Positions 28,077 to 34,274 of a stretch of DNA of 64,000 nucleotides are shown here, piece after piece; position 1 is the first letter of the stretch, and every line of letters starts with the position of its first letter. Below the pieces are notes generated by a model. That model made no database searches. It saw nothing but the letters and a program-made list of their open reading frames with translations, and was not told where the DNA came from. The DNA is from Polaribacter butkevichii (GTDB lineage Bacteria > Bacteroidota > Bacteroidia > Flavobacteriales > Flavobacteriaceae): NCBI RefSeq assembly GCF_038024105.1, contig NZ_CP150661.1, positions 1,693,001 to 1,757,000 on the forward strand. The letters are read 5' to 3'. A program made the translations under genes and the position numbers.

Positions 28077-28625
28077 ATGACCGATAATTTTAAAATTAAT
28101 TTCTCTCTAAAAGGAGTTGTAAGTATTATAATTGGTATCGCAATTTTTACCGCAGGTTACCTCATCGAAATTATCTTAAACAATTTTTTAGCAGATAAAA
28201 GTTCTGTCAGTAATTTATCTCCAGAAATATTAATTTTTGCCATTACTTTTTTTGTTTTTATAATTGCTACTGCAACGTTATTTATTACAGGAAAAAGACA
28301 TGCAAAAAAAATAGAAACTCCACTTTTTAATGCTAAAACAAAAGCGGCAACCAAAAAATATTTTCTATTAATTATTATAATCTTTGCTGCTTTACTTCTA
28401 TTATTTAATCTAGGTTTTATCAACTACCTCGCTCCTACTTTTTTAACTTTATACGGACTTTTATTATTTGTATTCAAAAATAAAGAACGAAAAAACCTAT
28501 TAATTTTATCAGGAGTAAGTGTTCTTTTGGCAGTTATGTGTTTCTTAATCCCTTCTTATTGGGCTTCTTCTCTTTCTATTTTAGGGATTGCACAAGCTAC
28601 TTACGGAGTTGTTGTTAAAGAATAA
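28077..28625 (+). CDS. Integral membrane protein, unknown function
   Basis: 182 residues with about five hydrophobic segments (roughly 12-35, 50-72, 92-112, 114-132 and 140-175) and a short cytoplasmic-looking basic linker near 75-90 (GKRHAKKIE). The last helices and the ending ILGIAQATYGVVVKE resemble the end of the next gene product, so the two may be distant relatives. No motif points to a function. Confidence 0.6.
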   Translation: MTDNFKINFSLKGVVSIIIGIAIFTAGYLIEIILNNFLADKSSVSNLSPEILIFAITFFVFIIATATLFITGKRHAKKIETPLFNAKTKAATKKYFLLIIIIFAALLLLFNLGFINYLAPTFLTLYGLLLFVFKNKERKNLLILSGVSVLLAVMCFLIPSYWASSLSILGIAQATYGVVVKE

Positions 28626-28711
28626 TTTCTTTTTTAAATTGGTTTTATTAGCTAGCAGATTTATTCAAAAAACTTCAATAAAAGATCAAAATCACTTTTT
28701 TAAACTTTTTT

Positions 28712-28742
28712 TTGTACAATTCAAAATTTTATATTTACTTTG
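28712..28742 (+). promoter_or_regulatory. Promoter of the membrane-protein/winged-helix operon
   Basis: TTG (28712-28714) and a -7-like TTACTTTG (28735-28742) are spaced 20 bases apart. The -7 box overlaps the palindrome at 28737-28753, an arrangement that suits repression. Confidence 0.5.
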
Positions 28743-28753
28743 TAATTCAAAGT
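28737..28753. promoter_or_regulatory. Predicted operator 1 (winged-helix regulator)
   Basis: ACTTTGTAATTCAAAGT is a 17-base inverted repeat (6-5-6), 10 bases before the ATG at 28764. A near-identical palindrome precedes creD at 29715. The regulator gene lies between the two sites. Confidence 0.6.
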
Positions 28754-28763
28754 TCTTTAAAAA

Positions 28764-29372
28764 ATGAGTCAAGAAGATTATTTAAGAGACATATCAGAAA
28801 TTAAAAACTTAATGAGTAAATCATCAAAATTTATTTCATTGAGTGGTCTGTCTGGTATTTTAGCAGGAATTTACGCTTTAATTGGCGCTGGGTATGCATA
28901 TTGGTTAGTAGCACAAAAAGGAGGTGGAATTCTTACTTTAGACGGCGAAGTTTTTCGTTTGGCACTAATAGATTTACTTTTAGTTGGAGCACTTAGTGTA
29001 GCAACTGCTATTTTTTTAACCACTAGAAAAGCAAAAAAGAATAATGAAAAAATTTGGGATCCTTTAACGAGAAGATTATTATTAAACTTTATGATTCCAT
29101 TAGTAGCTGGTGCTATTTATATCATCATCATTTTAAACCAACAACGTTACGGACAAACAGGTGGCCTTATGTTATTATTTTATGGTTTGGCATTGTTTAA
29201 TGCCTCTAAATATACTTTAGGCGATGTAAAATATTTAGGACTTACTCAGATTGTTTTAGGCTTGTTATCTGCTATTTTTCCTGGTTATGGTTTTTGGTTC
29301 TGGGTGCTTGGTTTTGGAGTAATGCACATTTTATATGGTGCTGTTATGTATTTTAAATACGATAGAAAATAA
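28764..29372 (+). CDS. Membrane protein, first gene of the winged-helix operon
   Basis: 202 residues. An N-terminal cytoplasmic stretch (SQEDYLRDISEIKNLMSKS) is followed by about six membrane segments, ending in a short basic tail (MYFKYDRK). No catalytic motif was seen. It is followed 27 bases later by the winged-helix regulator, and the promoter carries operator 1, so it is probably under control of that regulator along with creD. Proteins of this shape are often found next to small winged-helix regulators in Flavobacteriia. Confidence 0.65.
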   Translation: MSQEDYLRDISEIKNLMSKSSKFISLSGLSGILAGIYALIGAGYAYWLVAQKGGGILTLDGEVFRLALIDLLLVGALSVATAIFLTTRKAKKNNEKIWDPLTRRLLLNFMIPLVAGAIYIIIILNQQRYGQTGGLMLLFYGLALFNASKYTLGDVKYLGLTQIVLGLLSAIFPGYGFWFWVLGFGVMHILYGAVMYFKYDRK

Positions 29373-29399
29373 CCTCTTTTAATAATAAATAGACCTCAG

Positions 29400-29696
29400 T
29401 TGAAAAATATAATTCTAAATATAAACAAAGCATTTGATCATCGAATACGACTTGGTATTATGTCTGTTTTGATGGTAAATGAATATGCAGATTTTAATAC
29501 CTTAAAAGAATTATTAGGCGCAACCGATGGCAACTTAGCCAGTCATACAAAGGCTTTAGAAAAAGTAGATTTTATAAAAGTAGAAAAACAGTTTATTGGC
29601 AGAAAACCAAACACAAAATATTTAGCAACAGAATTAGGTAAAATGGAGTTTAAAAAACACATTGAAGCACTCGAAAAATTAATTAAAAATAAATAA
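29400..29696 (+). CDS. Small winged-helix transcriptional regulator
   Basis: 98 residues; starts at TTG 29400. The single wHTH domain has DHRIRLGIMSVLM (helix 1), FNTLKELLGATDGNLASHTKALEK (helix-turn-helix, recognition helix around 42-55) and a wing VEKQFIGRKPNTKYLAT. This is the compact MarR/ArsR-like 'transcriptional regulator' type that lacks an effector domain. It lies between operators 28737 and 29715, which fits autoregulation and control of creD. Confidence 0.85.
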   Translation: MKNIILNINKAFDHRIRLGIMSVLMVNEYADFNTLKELLGATDGNLASHTKALEKVDFIKVEKQFIGRKPNTKYLATELGKMEFKKHIEALEKLIKNK

Positions 29697-29714
29697 ACTT
29701 TTTTTTACATACTT

Positions 29715-29731
29715 ACTTTGAATTTCAAAGT
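29715..29731. promoter_or_regulatory. Predicted operator 2 (upstream of creD)
   Basis: ACTTTGAATTTCAAAGT is a 17-base palindrome (7-3-7). It shares both half-sites and the following GTTCTTT with operator 1, is 49 bases upstream of the creD ATG, and overlaps a TTACTTTG -7-like box. Confidence 0.6.
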
Positions 29732-29779
29732 TCTTTTAAAAAACAATTAAACACAATCAAATAAAAAAAATCAATAACT

Positions 29780-31168
29780 ATGGAAACGAACAAGCAAGAA
29801 CAAGGAAAATTTGGTAAATGGGCAAAAACATCCATTACTGCAAGAATGTTAATGGTAGGAGTTTTAATTGTGGTTTTAATGATTCCGCTCTCCTATATTA
29901 AAAGTTTAATTTACGAAAGAATGATACGACAACAAGAAGTTGTTAGTGAAATCAATCAAAAGTGGGGAGAAGAAGTACTCATTTATGGGCCAATTTTAAA
30001 AGTACCTTATAAAAGATATTCAGAAAAGACCATAACAAACCCTACAACCAAAGAGGTGCAAAAAGAAACCATTACCAGCATAAAATATGCATACTTTTTT
30101 CCTAAAAAATTGGCAATAAATTCAACCATAAACCCAGAAGAAAAAACCAGAGGAATCTATAAAACTGCCGTTTACAAAAGCAGTATTGAACTAAATGGAA
30201 ACTTCTCTAAACCCAATTTTTCTGAAATAGAAATTAACGACGAAGATATTCTTTGGGATAAAACAAGAGTCATTGTACAGTCTTCAAATTTAAAAGGAGC
30301 TGCTAGTTTGTTTGAAATCAACTTTAATAAAAACAAATACCAACTAACTTCTAAGAACTTTAAAAACATAGATGCTCATAAAACGTACAACACCAATTAT
30401 GTAGATTTAAACGAATTAGAAAGTAATAATTTACGACTATTAGATGTCCCAAACGGAAAAGAAACTTCATTTTCTATGACCATAAAAATGAAAGGAAGCA
30501 AACAAATTCGTTTTATACCCATAGGACAAGAAACCGATGTTAGCATCAATTCTGATTGGAAAACAGCGAATTTTATTGGAGAATACTTACCACATAATTC
30601 AGATAAAATTACAGAAGAAGGTTTTAATGCAAAATGGAAAATTTTAGATATCAACCGACCTTTTTCTCAGCAATATTTTAACGGAATTCCTAATTTAAAA
30701 AATTATGCTTTTGGAGTTAATTTTTTAATTCCTGTAGATGAATATCAAAAAAGTGAGCGCTCTGCCAAATATGGGTTTTTAGTAATTGGACTTACGTTCT
30801 TAATTTTCTTTTTGATACAATCTATGAGTAAAATAAACATCCATCCGTTTCAATATTTAATGATTGGTATTGCATTAACCATGTTTTACACCTTATTAAT
30901 TTCAATATCTGAACATAGTAGTTACCTAAAAGCTTATTTAATTGCAGGAGCTTCCGTGGTTTCTTTAATCACTTTATACTCTAAATCAATTTTAAAAAAC
31001 ATCAAGTTTCCAATTTTTATTGGAATTTCATTAACGGCATTATACACCTTTATTTTTGTCATTATTCAGTTAGAAAATTATGCATTATTAGTAGGCAGTA
31101 TTGGTTTATTTGTAATTCTGGCAGCGGTTATGTTTGCTTCAAGAAAAATAGATTGGGAAAATAGTTAG
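29780..31168 (+). CDS. creD: CreD-like inner-membrane protein
   Basis: 462 residues. An N-terminal membrane helix (about 18-42) is followed by a large periplasmic domain with the family patterns WGEEVLIYGPILKVPY near 64-78 and AYFFPKKLAINS near 104. Six or so C-terminal helices follow (from about 328). CreD (cell envelope integrity, colicin E2 tolerance) is regulated by CreBC in enterics; here a two-component system is absent and a small winged-helix regulator sits just upstream. Biochemical role unknown. Confidence 0.88.
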   Translation: METNKQEQGKFGKWAKTSITARMLMVGVLIVVLMIPLSYIKSLIYERMIRQQEVVSEINQKWGEEVLIYGPILKVPYKRYSEKTITNPTTKEVQKETITSIKYAYFFPKKLAINSTINPEEKTRGIYKTAVYKSSIELNGNFSKPNFSEIEINDEDILWDKTRVIVQSSNLKGAASLFEINFNKNKYQLTSKNFKNIDAHKTYNTNYVDLNELESNNLRLLDVPNGKETSFSMTIKMKGSKQIRFIPIGQETDVSINSDWKTANFIGEYLPHNSDKITEEGFNAKWKILDINRPFSQQYFNGIPNLKNYAFGVNFLIPVDEYQKSERSAKYGFLVIGLTFLIFFLIQSMSKINIHPFQYLMIGIALTMFYTLLISISEHSSYLKAYLIAGASVVSLITLYSKSILKNIKFPIFIGISLTALYTFIFVIIQLENYALLVGSIGLFVILAAVMFASRKIDWENS

Positions 31169-31183
31169 TAGTCCGTTTTAATT

Positions 31184-31220
31184 AAGCAAAGCCTCTAACA
31201 TACTCGAGGTTTTGCTTTTT
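31184..31220 (+). terminator. Rho-independent terminator after creD
   Basis: AAGCAAA pairs with TTTGCTT and CCTC with GAGG around a 10-base loop, followed by T5. Confidence 0.75.
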
Positions 31221-31233
31221 AACAAAAAATAAA

Positions 31234-31422
31234 ATGATCTTATTTACACTGTTAGCACTCATATTCTTAACATCAATATCTTATATAGCCTACTTAATTT
31301 CTAAATTGATAATATCAATTTTTAATATAAAAAATAGTGAGAAGAAAACGGTATTTACAATTCTAACAACCATCCTAATTATATGTGCTATAATGCTAAT
31401 ATTTTTTAACTACAAACCATGA
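31234..31422 (+). CDS. Small two-helix membrane protein
   Basis: 62 residues, mostly hydrophobic, with two predicted membrane helices (about 2-30 and 41-59) separated by a short Lys/Glu-rich linker. Its stop overlaps the start of the DUF2809 gene by four bases, so it is probably a real coupled gene. Function unknown. Confidence 0.5.
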   Translation: MILFTLLALIFLTSISYIAYLISKLIISIFNIKNSEKKTVFTILTTILIICAIMLIFFNYKP

Positions 31423-31796
31423 AAATACACTTAAAATATTTTATCGCTTTTATTTTACTGTTGATAATAGAAATACTGATTGAAAGATTTGCTACTGGTT
31501 TTCTAAGATTTACAATTGGTGATTATTTAGTCGTTATGTTGGTCTATACTTTGATAAAAAGTATCGTTAAAATATCGATAGAGAAAGCTATTTTAATCAC
31601 CTTTATAATCGCTTTTAGTATTGAATTTCTTCAATTATCAGATTTACAAACCAACTTTCCTACAGCATATTCTAAAACATTAAAAATAATACTAGGCACC
31701 TCTTTTAGTCTTGGAGATTTGGTTGCGTATACTTTAGGAATTATCAGTATAATTTTAGTAGAAAAACATCTAATAAAAACTAAAACTGACGTCTAA
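31419..31796 (+). CDS. DUF2809 membrane protein
   Basis: 125 residues with four helices. The family pattern is visible: FLRFTIGDYLVVMLVYTLIKS, then AFSIEFLQLSDLQ and LGTSFSLGDLVAYTLGI. No biochemical function is known for DUF2809. Coupled to the 62-residue gene upstream. Its last 17 bases overlap the convergent DUF3820 gene. Confidence 0.8.
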   Translation: MKIHLKYFIAFILLLIIEILIERFATGFLRFTIGDYLVVMLVYTLIKSIVKISIEKAILITFIIAFSIEFLQLSDLQTNFPTAYSKTLKIILGTSFSLGDLVAYTLGIISIILVEKHLIKTKTDV

Positions 31797-32001
31797 TTTT
31801 TCTTATAATATCTTCTAATCCATTTAATTGAAGCTCATAGACTAACTCCATTTGTTTCCCTAATTTTCCGTTAGGGAAACCTTTGTTTTTATACCAAACA
31901 ATGTAATGTTCTGGTAAATCTATAAGGTATTTGCCTTTGTATTTACCAAATGGCATTTTCATGTTTGCTAAATCTATCAAAAATTGTCTGTCTTCAGTCA
32001 T
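31780..32001 (-). CDS. DUF3820 family protein
   Basis: 73 residues. The DUF3820 signature MPFGKYKGKYLIDLPEHYI is followed by VWYKNKGFPNGKLGKQM. Its stop and start are tightly packed: its ATG shares a base with the stop of the dehydrogenase gene upstream. The biochemical function is unknown. Confidence 0.85.
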   Translation of the reverse strand: MTEDRQFLIDLANMKMPFGKYKGKYLIDLPEHYIVWYKNKGFPNGKLGKQMELVYELQLNGLEDIIRKIRRQF

Positions 32002-33206
32002 TATTCTTTTCCTTCAATATAATCTTGTAAATAAGAAAAACGTGGGGTCAATTTTCCGTTTTCCGTCATTTTTGCTCGTTGTAAAACGCCCTCTTTGTCA
32101 TTATTAAAAAAAGCAGGAATTACGTTTTGTAAAAACATTTCTCCAAAACCTTCACTGGCATCTTTTGGCAATTCGCACGGTAAATTGTCTACTGCCATGA
32201 CAACAATAGCATCTTTGTCTTTATAATCAACTTCAGATTCTGTTTGTGCATTGTAACCATAAATAGGGTCTGCAATCGTTGATGCTTTTATGGTAGATGC
32301 TACCGGCCCATCTACATCACAAGAAATATCTGCCACAAATTTTATATGAAAGTCTTTGGCTTTTGCATCTTCTCTTGTAAACAAATAAGGTGCTCCGTTG
32401 CCGTAAAAATGACCAGCGATGAAAAAATCTGTTACTTTAGCAAAACGCATAAAATCAGATTCATACTTTTCTGGATGATCATAAAAATCAAAATTATCTA
32501 GTATTTGTCCGTCTATACGCTTGTTATAATCTAGCACATCTGCCAAACAATAAACAGGCTCGTTAAACGAGTTTTTTAAATATTCATCTACAGAAACTTC
32601 TTTAATAGACATTGCATCTAACATTTCTTTTGCTCCGTAAGCTACTTTTCCGTTACCTGTTAAAAGAATTTTGATGTTTGGTAATTTTATTTTCTTTAAT
32701 TCAGAAATTAGTTCTTGTTGACTCTCTAAAGTTTCTGCTTTTGGTAAATTAAAGGTTTCGTTTGTTAAACCAATTGCTCTAAAACCATTGTAAGCACCTA
32801 CTATACCTGCATAACGCCCAAAACCGATTAAACGCATTCCGTTTTCACCTACAATCGTTTCATGATCGTATAATTCTATATTTTTTTCTAGAATAGCTAA
32901 TAACAATTTTCTATTATAAGGTTGTTTTTTTATTGTATGACTAAAGAAAAAATATTTTTTATTATTGATTAAAGCCTCAATTGGCACTTCTTTGACACCA
33001 AATAAAACATCGCAGTCTGACACATTTTCAGTTACCTCTAATCCTGCAGCTTTATAAGCCTCGTTAGAAAAGACTCTAATGTCTGAAGATTCTACTTTAA
33101 TAACCGCTTCCGGATAGTTTTTCTTGAATTCTTGTAGCTTTTCTGGTGAAAAAACAACTCTTCTATCTGGTGGGTTTTTGCGTTCTTTGATAATGCCAAA
33201 CTTCAT
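32001..33206 (-). CDS. Saccharopine dehydrogenase / alanine dehydrogenase-like NAD(P) oxidoreductase
   Basis: 401 residues from the ATG at 33206 (MKFGIIKERKNPPDRRVVFS); a longer frame to 33296 adds an unconserved stretch. The N-terminal domain has the PNT/alanine dehydrogenase-type opening with the substrate-binding RRVVFSPE segment. A Rossmann motif, KILLTGNGKVAYGAKEML, near 205 follows, then a Cys-containing VADISCDVDGPVAST near 314. In fungi the homologue (Lys1) makes lysine from saccharopine; the bacterial substrate is not certain. The DUF3820 gene follows with a 1-base overlap. Confidence 0.8.
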   Translation of the reverse strand: MKFGIIKERKNPPDRRVVFSPEKLQEFKKNYPEAVIKVESSDIRVFSNEAYKAAGLEVTENVSDCDVLFGVKEVPIEALINNKKYFFFSHTIKKQPYNRKLLLAILEKNIELYDHETIVGENGMRLIGFGRYAGIVGAYNGFRAIGLTNETFNLPKAETLESQQELISELKKIKLPNIKILLTGNGKVAYGAKEMLDAMSIKEVSVDEYLKNSFNEPVYCLADVLDYNKRIDGQILDNFDFYDHPEKYESDFMRFAKVTDFFIAGHFYGNGAPYLFTREDAKAKDFHIKFVADISCDVDGPVASTIKASTIADPIYGYNAQTESEVDYKDKDAIVVMAVDNLPCELPKDASEGFGEMFLQNVIPAFFNNDKEGVLQRAKMTENGKLTPRFSYLQDYIEGKE

Positions 33207-33308
33207 AATTTTAGTGTTTTTAGAGACCTTGAAACAAGTTCTGTAGGATTGGTATAATATTTGCTCGAAGATATTAGAATTTATGGTGATAAGCAACTGT
33301 ATTTTTTA

Positions 33309-33316
33309 TACTTTTG
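33309..33316 (+). promoter_or_regulatory. Putative -7 box upstream of ssrA
   Basis: TACTTTTG is a perfect TAnnTTTG match about 110 bases before the mature tmRNA 5' end. The inverted dispersed repeat lies between the box and the tmRNA, so a precursor with a leader is implied if this is the promoter. Confidence 0.35.
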
Positions 33317-33322
33317 CAGACC

Positions 33323-33412
33323 GCGTTAAGGATTGAAGTGACATCCTTTTTAATTTTTCATTAAAAAGATATAACGGAAAGCCTGACCACACTTTTTTGT
33401 GTGGTAACGCCC
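33323..33412 (-). repeat. Dispersed flavobacterial repeat, copy 2 (inverted)
   Basis: Runs GCGTTAAGGATTGAA ... GAAAGCCTG ... AACGCCC, the reverse complement of the boxes in copy 1 at 27474. Its centre is an imperfect hairpin (ATCCTTTTTAAT ... ATTAAAAAGAT), with an extra ACCACAC/GTGTGGT hairpin next to the end box. It ends 13 bases before the ssrA 5' end. Confidence 0.65.
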
Positions 33413-33425
33413 AAACTATTAAAAC

Positions 33426-33816
33426 GGGGACGACTGGTTTTGACAGCGAGGACAGTGAATTTGTAAGCATACCGAGTTATGAAATAACACTCGTAAAACC
33501 TAATTTCAACTTTTTAAACGGCGAAGATAACTACGCTTTAGCTGCTTAATCCGAATCACAGTAGGATTGGCCTCGGCACACTAGGTGTGCAAGCTTTATG
33601 TCCACGAATAGCCTTGATTTACGGCGATTCACTTTTGGGCATCGTAAAAGTAAATATAGAAAATTTGAAGCTTCGGCAAATTTTTGAAACTAAAGAAGAT
33701 AAGCTAAAGGCAGATTGTTCTTAATCAACCTTTAGTCGAAAATTAAGAAAGAACTAAGTATGTAGAAAGCTTTTTGGCTGCTCGTTTGGACCCGAGTTCG
33801 ATTCTCGGCGTCTCCA
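33426..33816 (+). ncRNA. ssrA: tmRNA
   Basis: The acceptor end GGGGACG at the 5' side pairs with CGTCTCC at the 3' end, and the typical GGTTTTGACAGC D-arm segment follows the 5' end. A T-arm, CCGAG-TTCGATT-CTCGG, lies near 33792-33810. The tag frame 33520-33549 reads GEDNYALAA followed by TAA, close to the flavobacterial tag. The 3' CCA is not encoded (discriminator A then CT). tmRNA with SmpB rescues stalled ribosomes. A hairpin terminator follows at 33822. This is also the left edge of the accessory block. Confidence 0.95.
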
Positions 33817-33821
33817 CTTTT

Positions 33822-33857
33822 AACCCTGTAACCATTTGGTTTTCAGGGTTTTATTTT
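33822..33857 (+). terminator. Terminator after ssrA
   Basis: AACCCTG pairs with CAGGGTT, with an inner AACC-ATTT-GGTT stem and T-rich tail. Confidence 0.75.
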
Positions 33858-34274
33858 TAAGGTGTTGTTTTGGGTGCTGTTTTTAAATTTTAGATTCTAG
33901 CTCTTTTGTAAAAATTAAGACTACTAATTATCTTTTATTCTTAAAAGTCAATACAATTTCATCAAGTATAAATTCATTTAAAGATTAACTATTCATCGTT
34001 AAAGCCATTAATTTATAAAATTAATCTTATCCCTTCATGTTATATTACAAATTCTAACGACATTATTAGTTAAACCAGCTTAACGAAGTGAAACAAGCAA
34101 AGATTTGAGATAAGGATATGCAACAACTTAGTGAGGGTTTTGCGAAGTTGAAGTAGGTAAGATTTTTAATTAGAAATAGTTAAGATTACAAAGGTTTTAT
34201 GATTATGCCTCAATTACCTTTGTAATCTTAATGTAATTATATAAGGTTAAAGAATACCCGAAAAGAAGTCTTTA
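33858..34274. other. Intergenic stretch between ssrA and hsdR, no gene seen
   Basis: About 415 bases without a supportable reading frame. The main structure is the 16-bp inverted repeat at 34180-34231 (separate entry). I found no remnant of an integrase and no copy of the ssrA 3' end. Confidence 0.5.
34180..34231. repeat. 16-bp inverted repeat downstream of hsdR
   Basis: TTAAGATTACAAAGGT (34180-34195) pairs perfectly with 34216-34231 around a 20-base loop. It lies 44 bases beyond the hsdR stop, so it may terminate the RM transcript, but there is no clear T run. Confidence 0.6.

Noticed and set aside
33790..33860. ssrA 3' end as attachment site of an integrative element
   Set aside because: No integrase or excisionase gene is in the block, and no direct repeat of the ssrA 3' end (TTCGATTCTCGGCGTCTCCA) was found near 48 kb.
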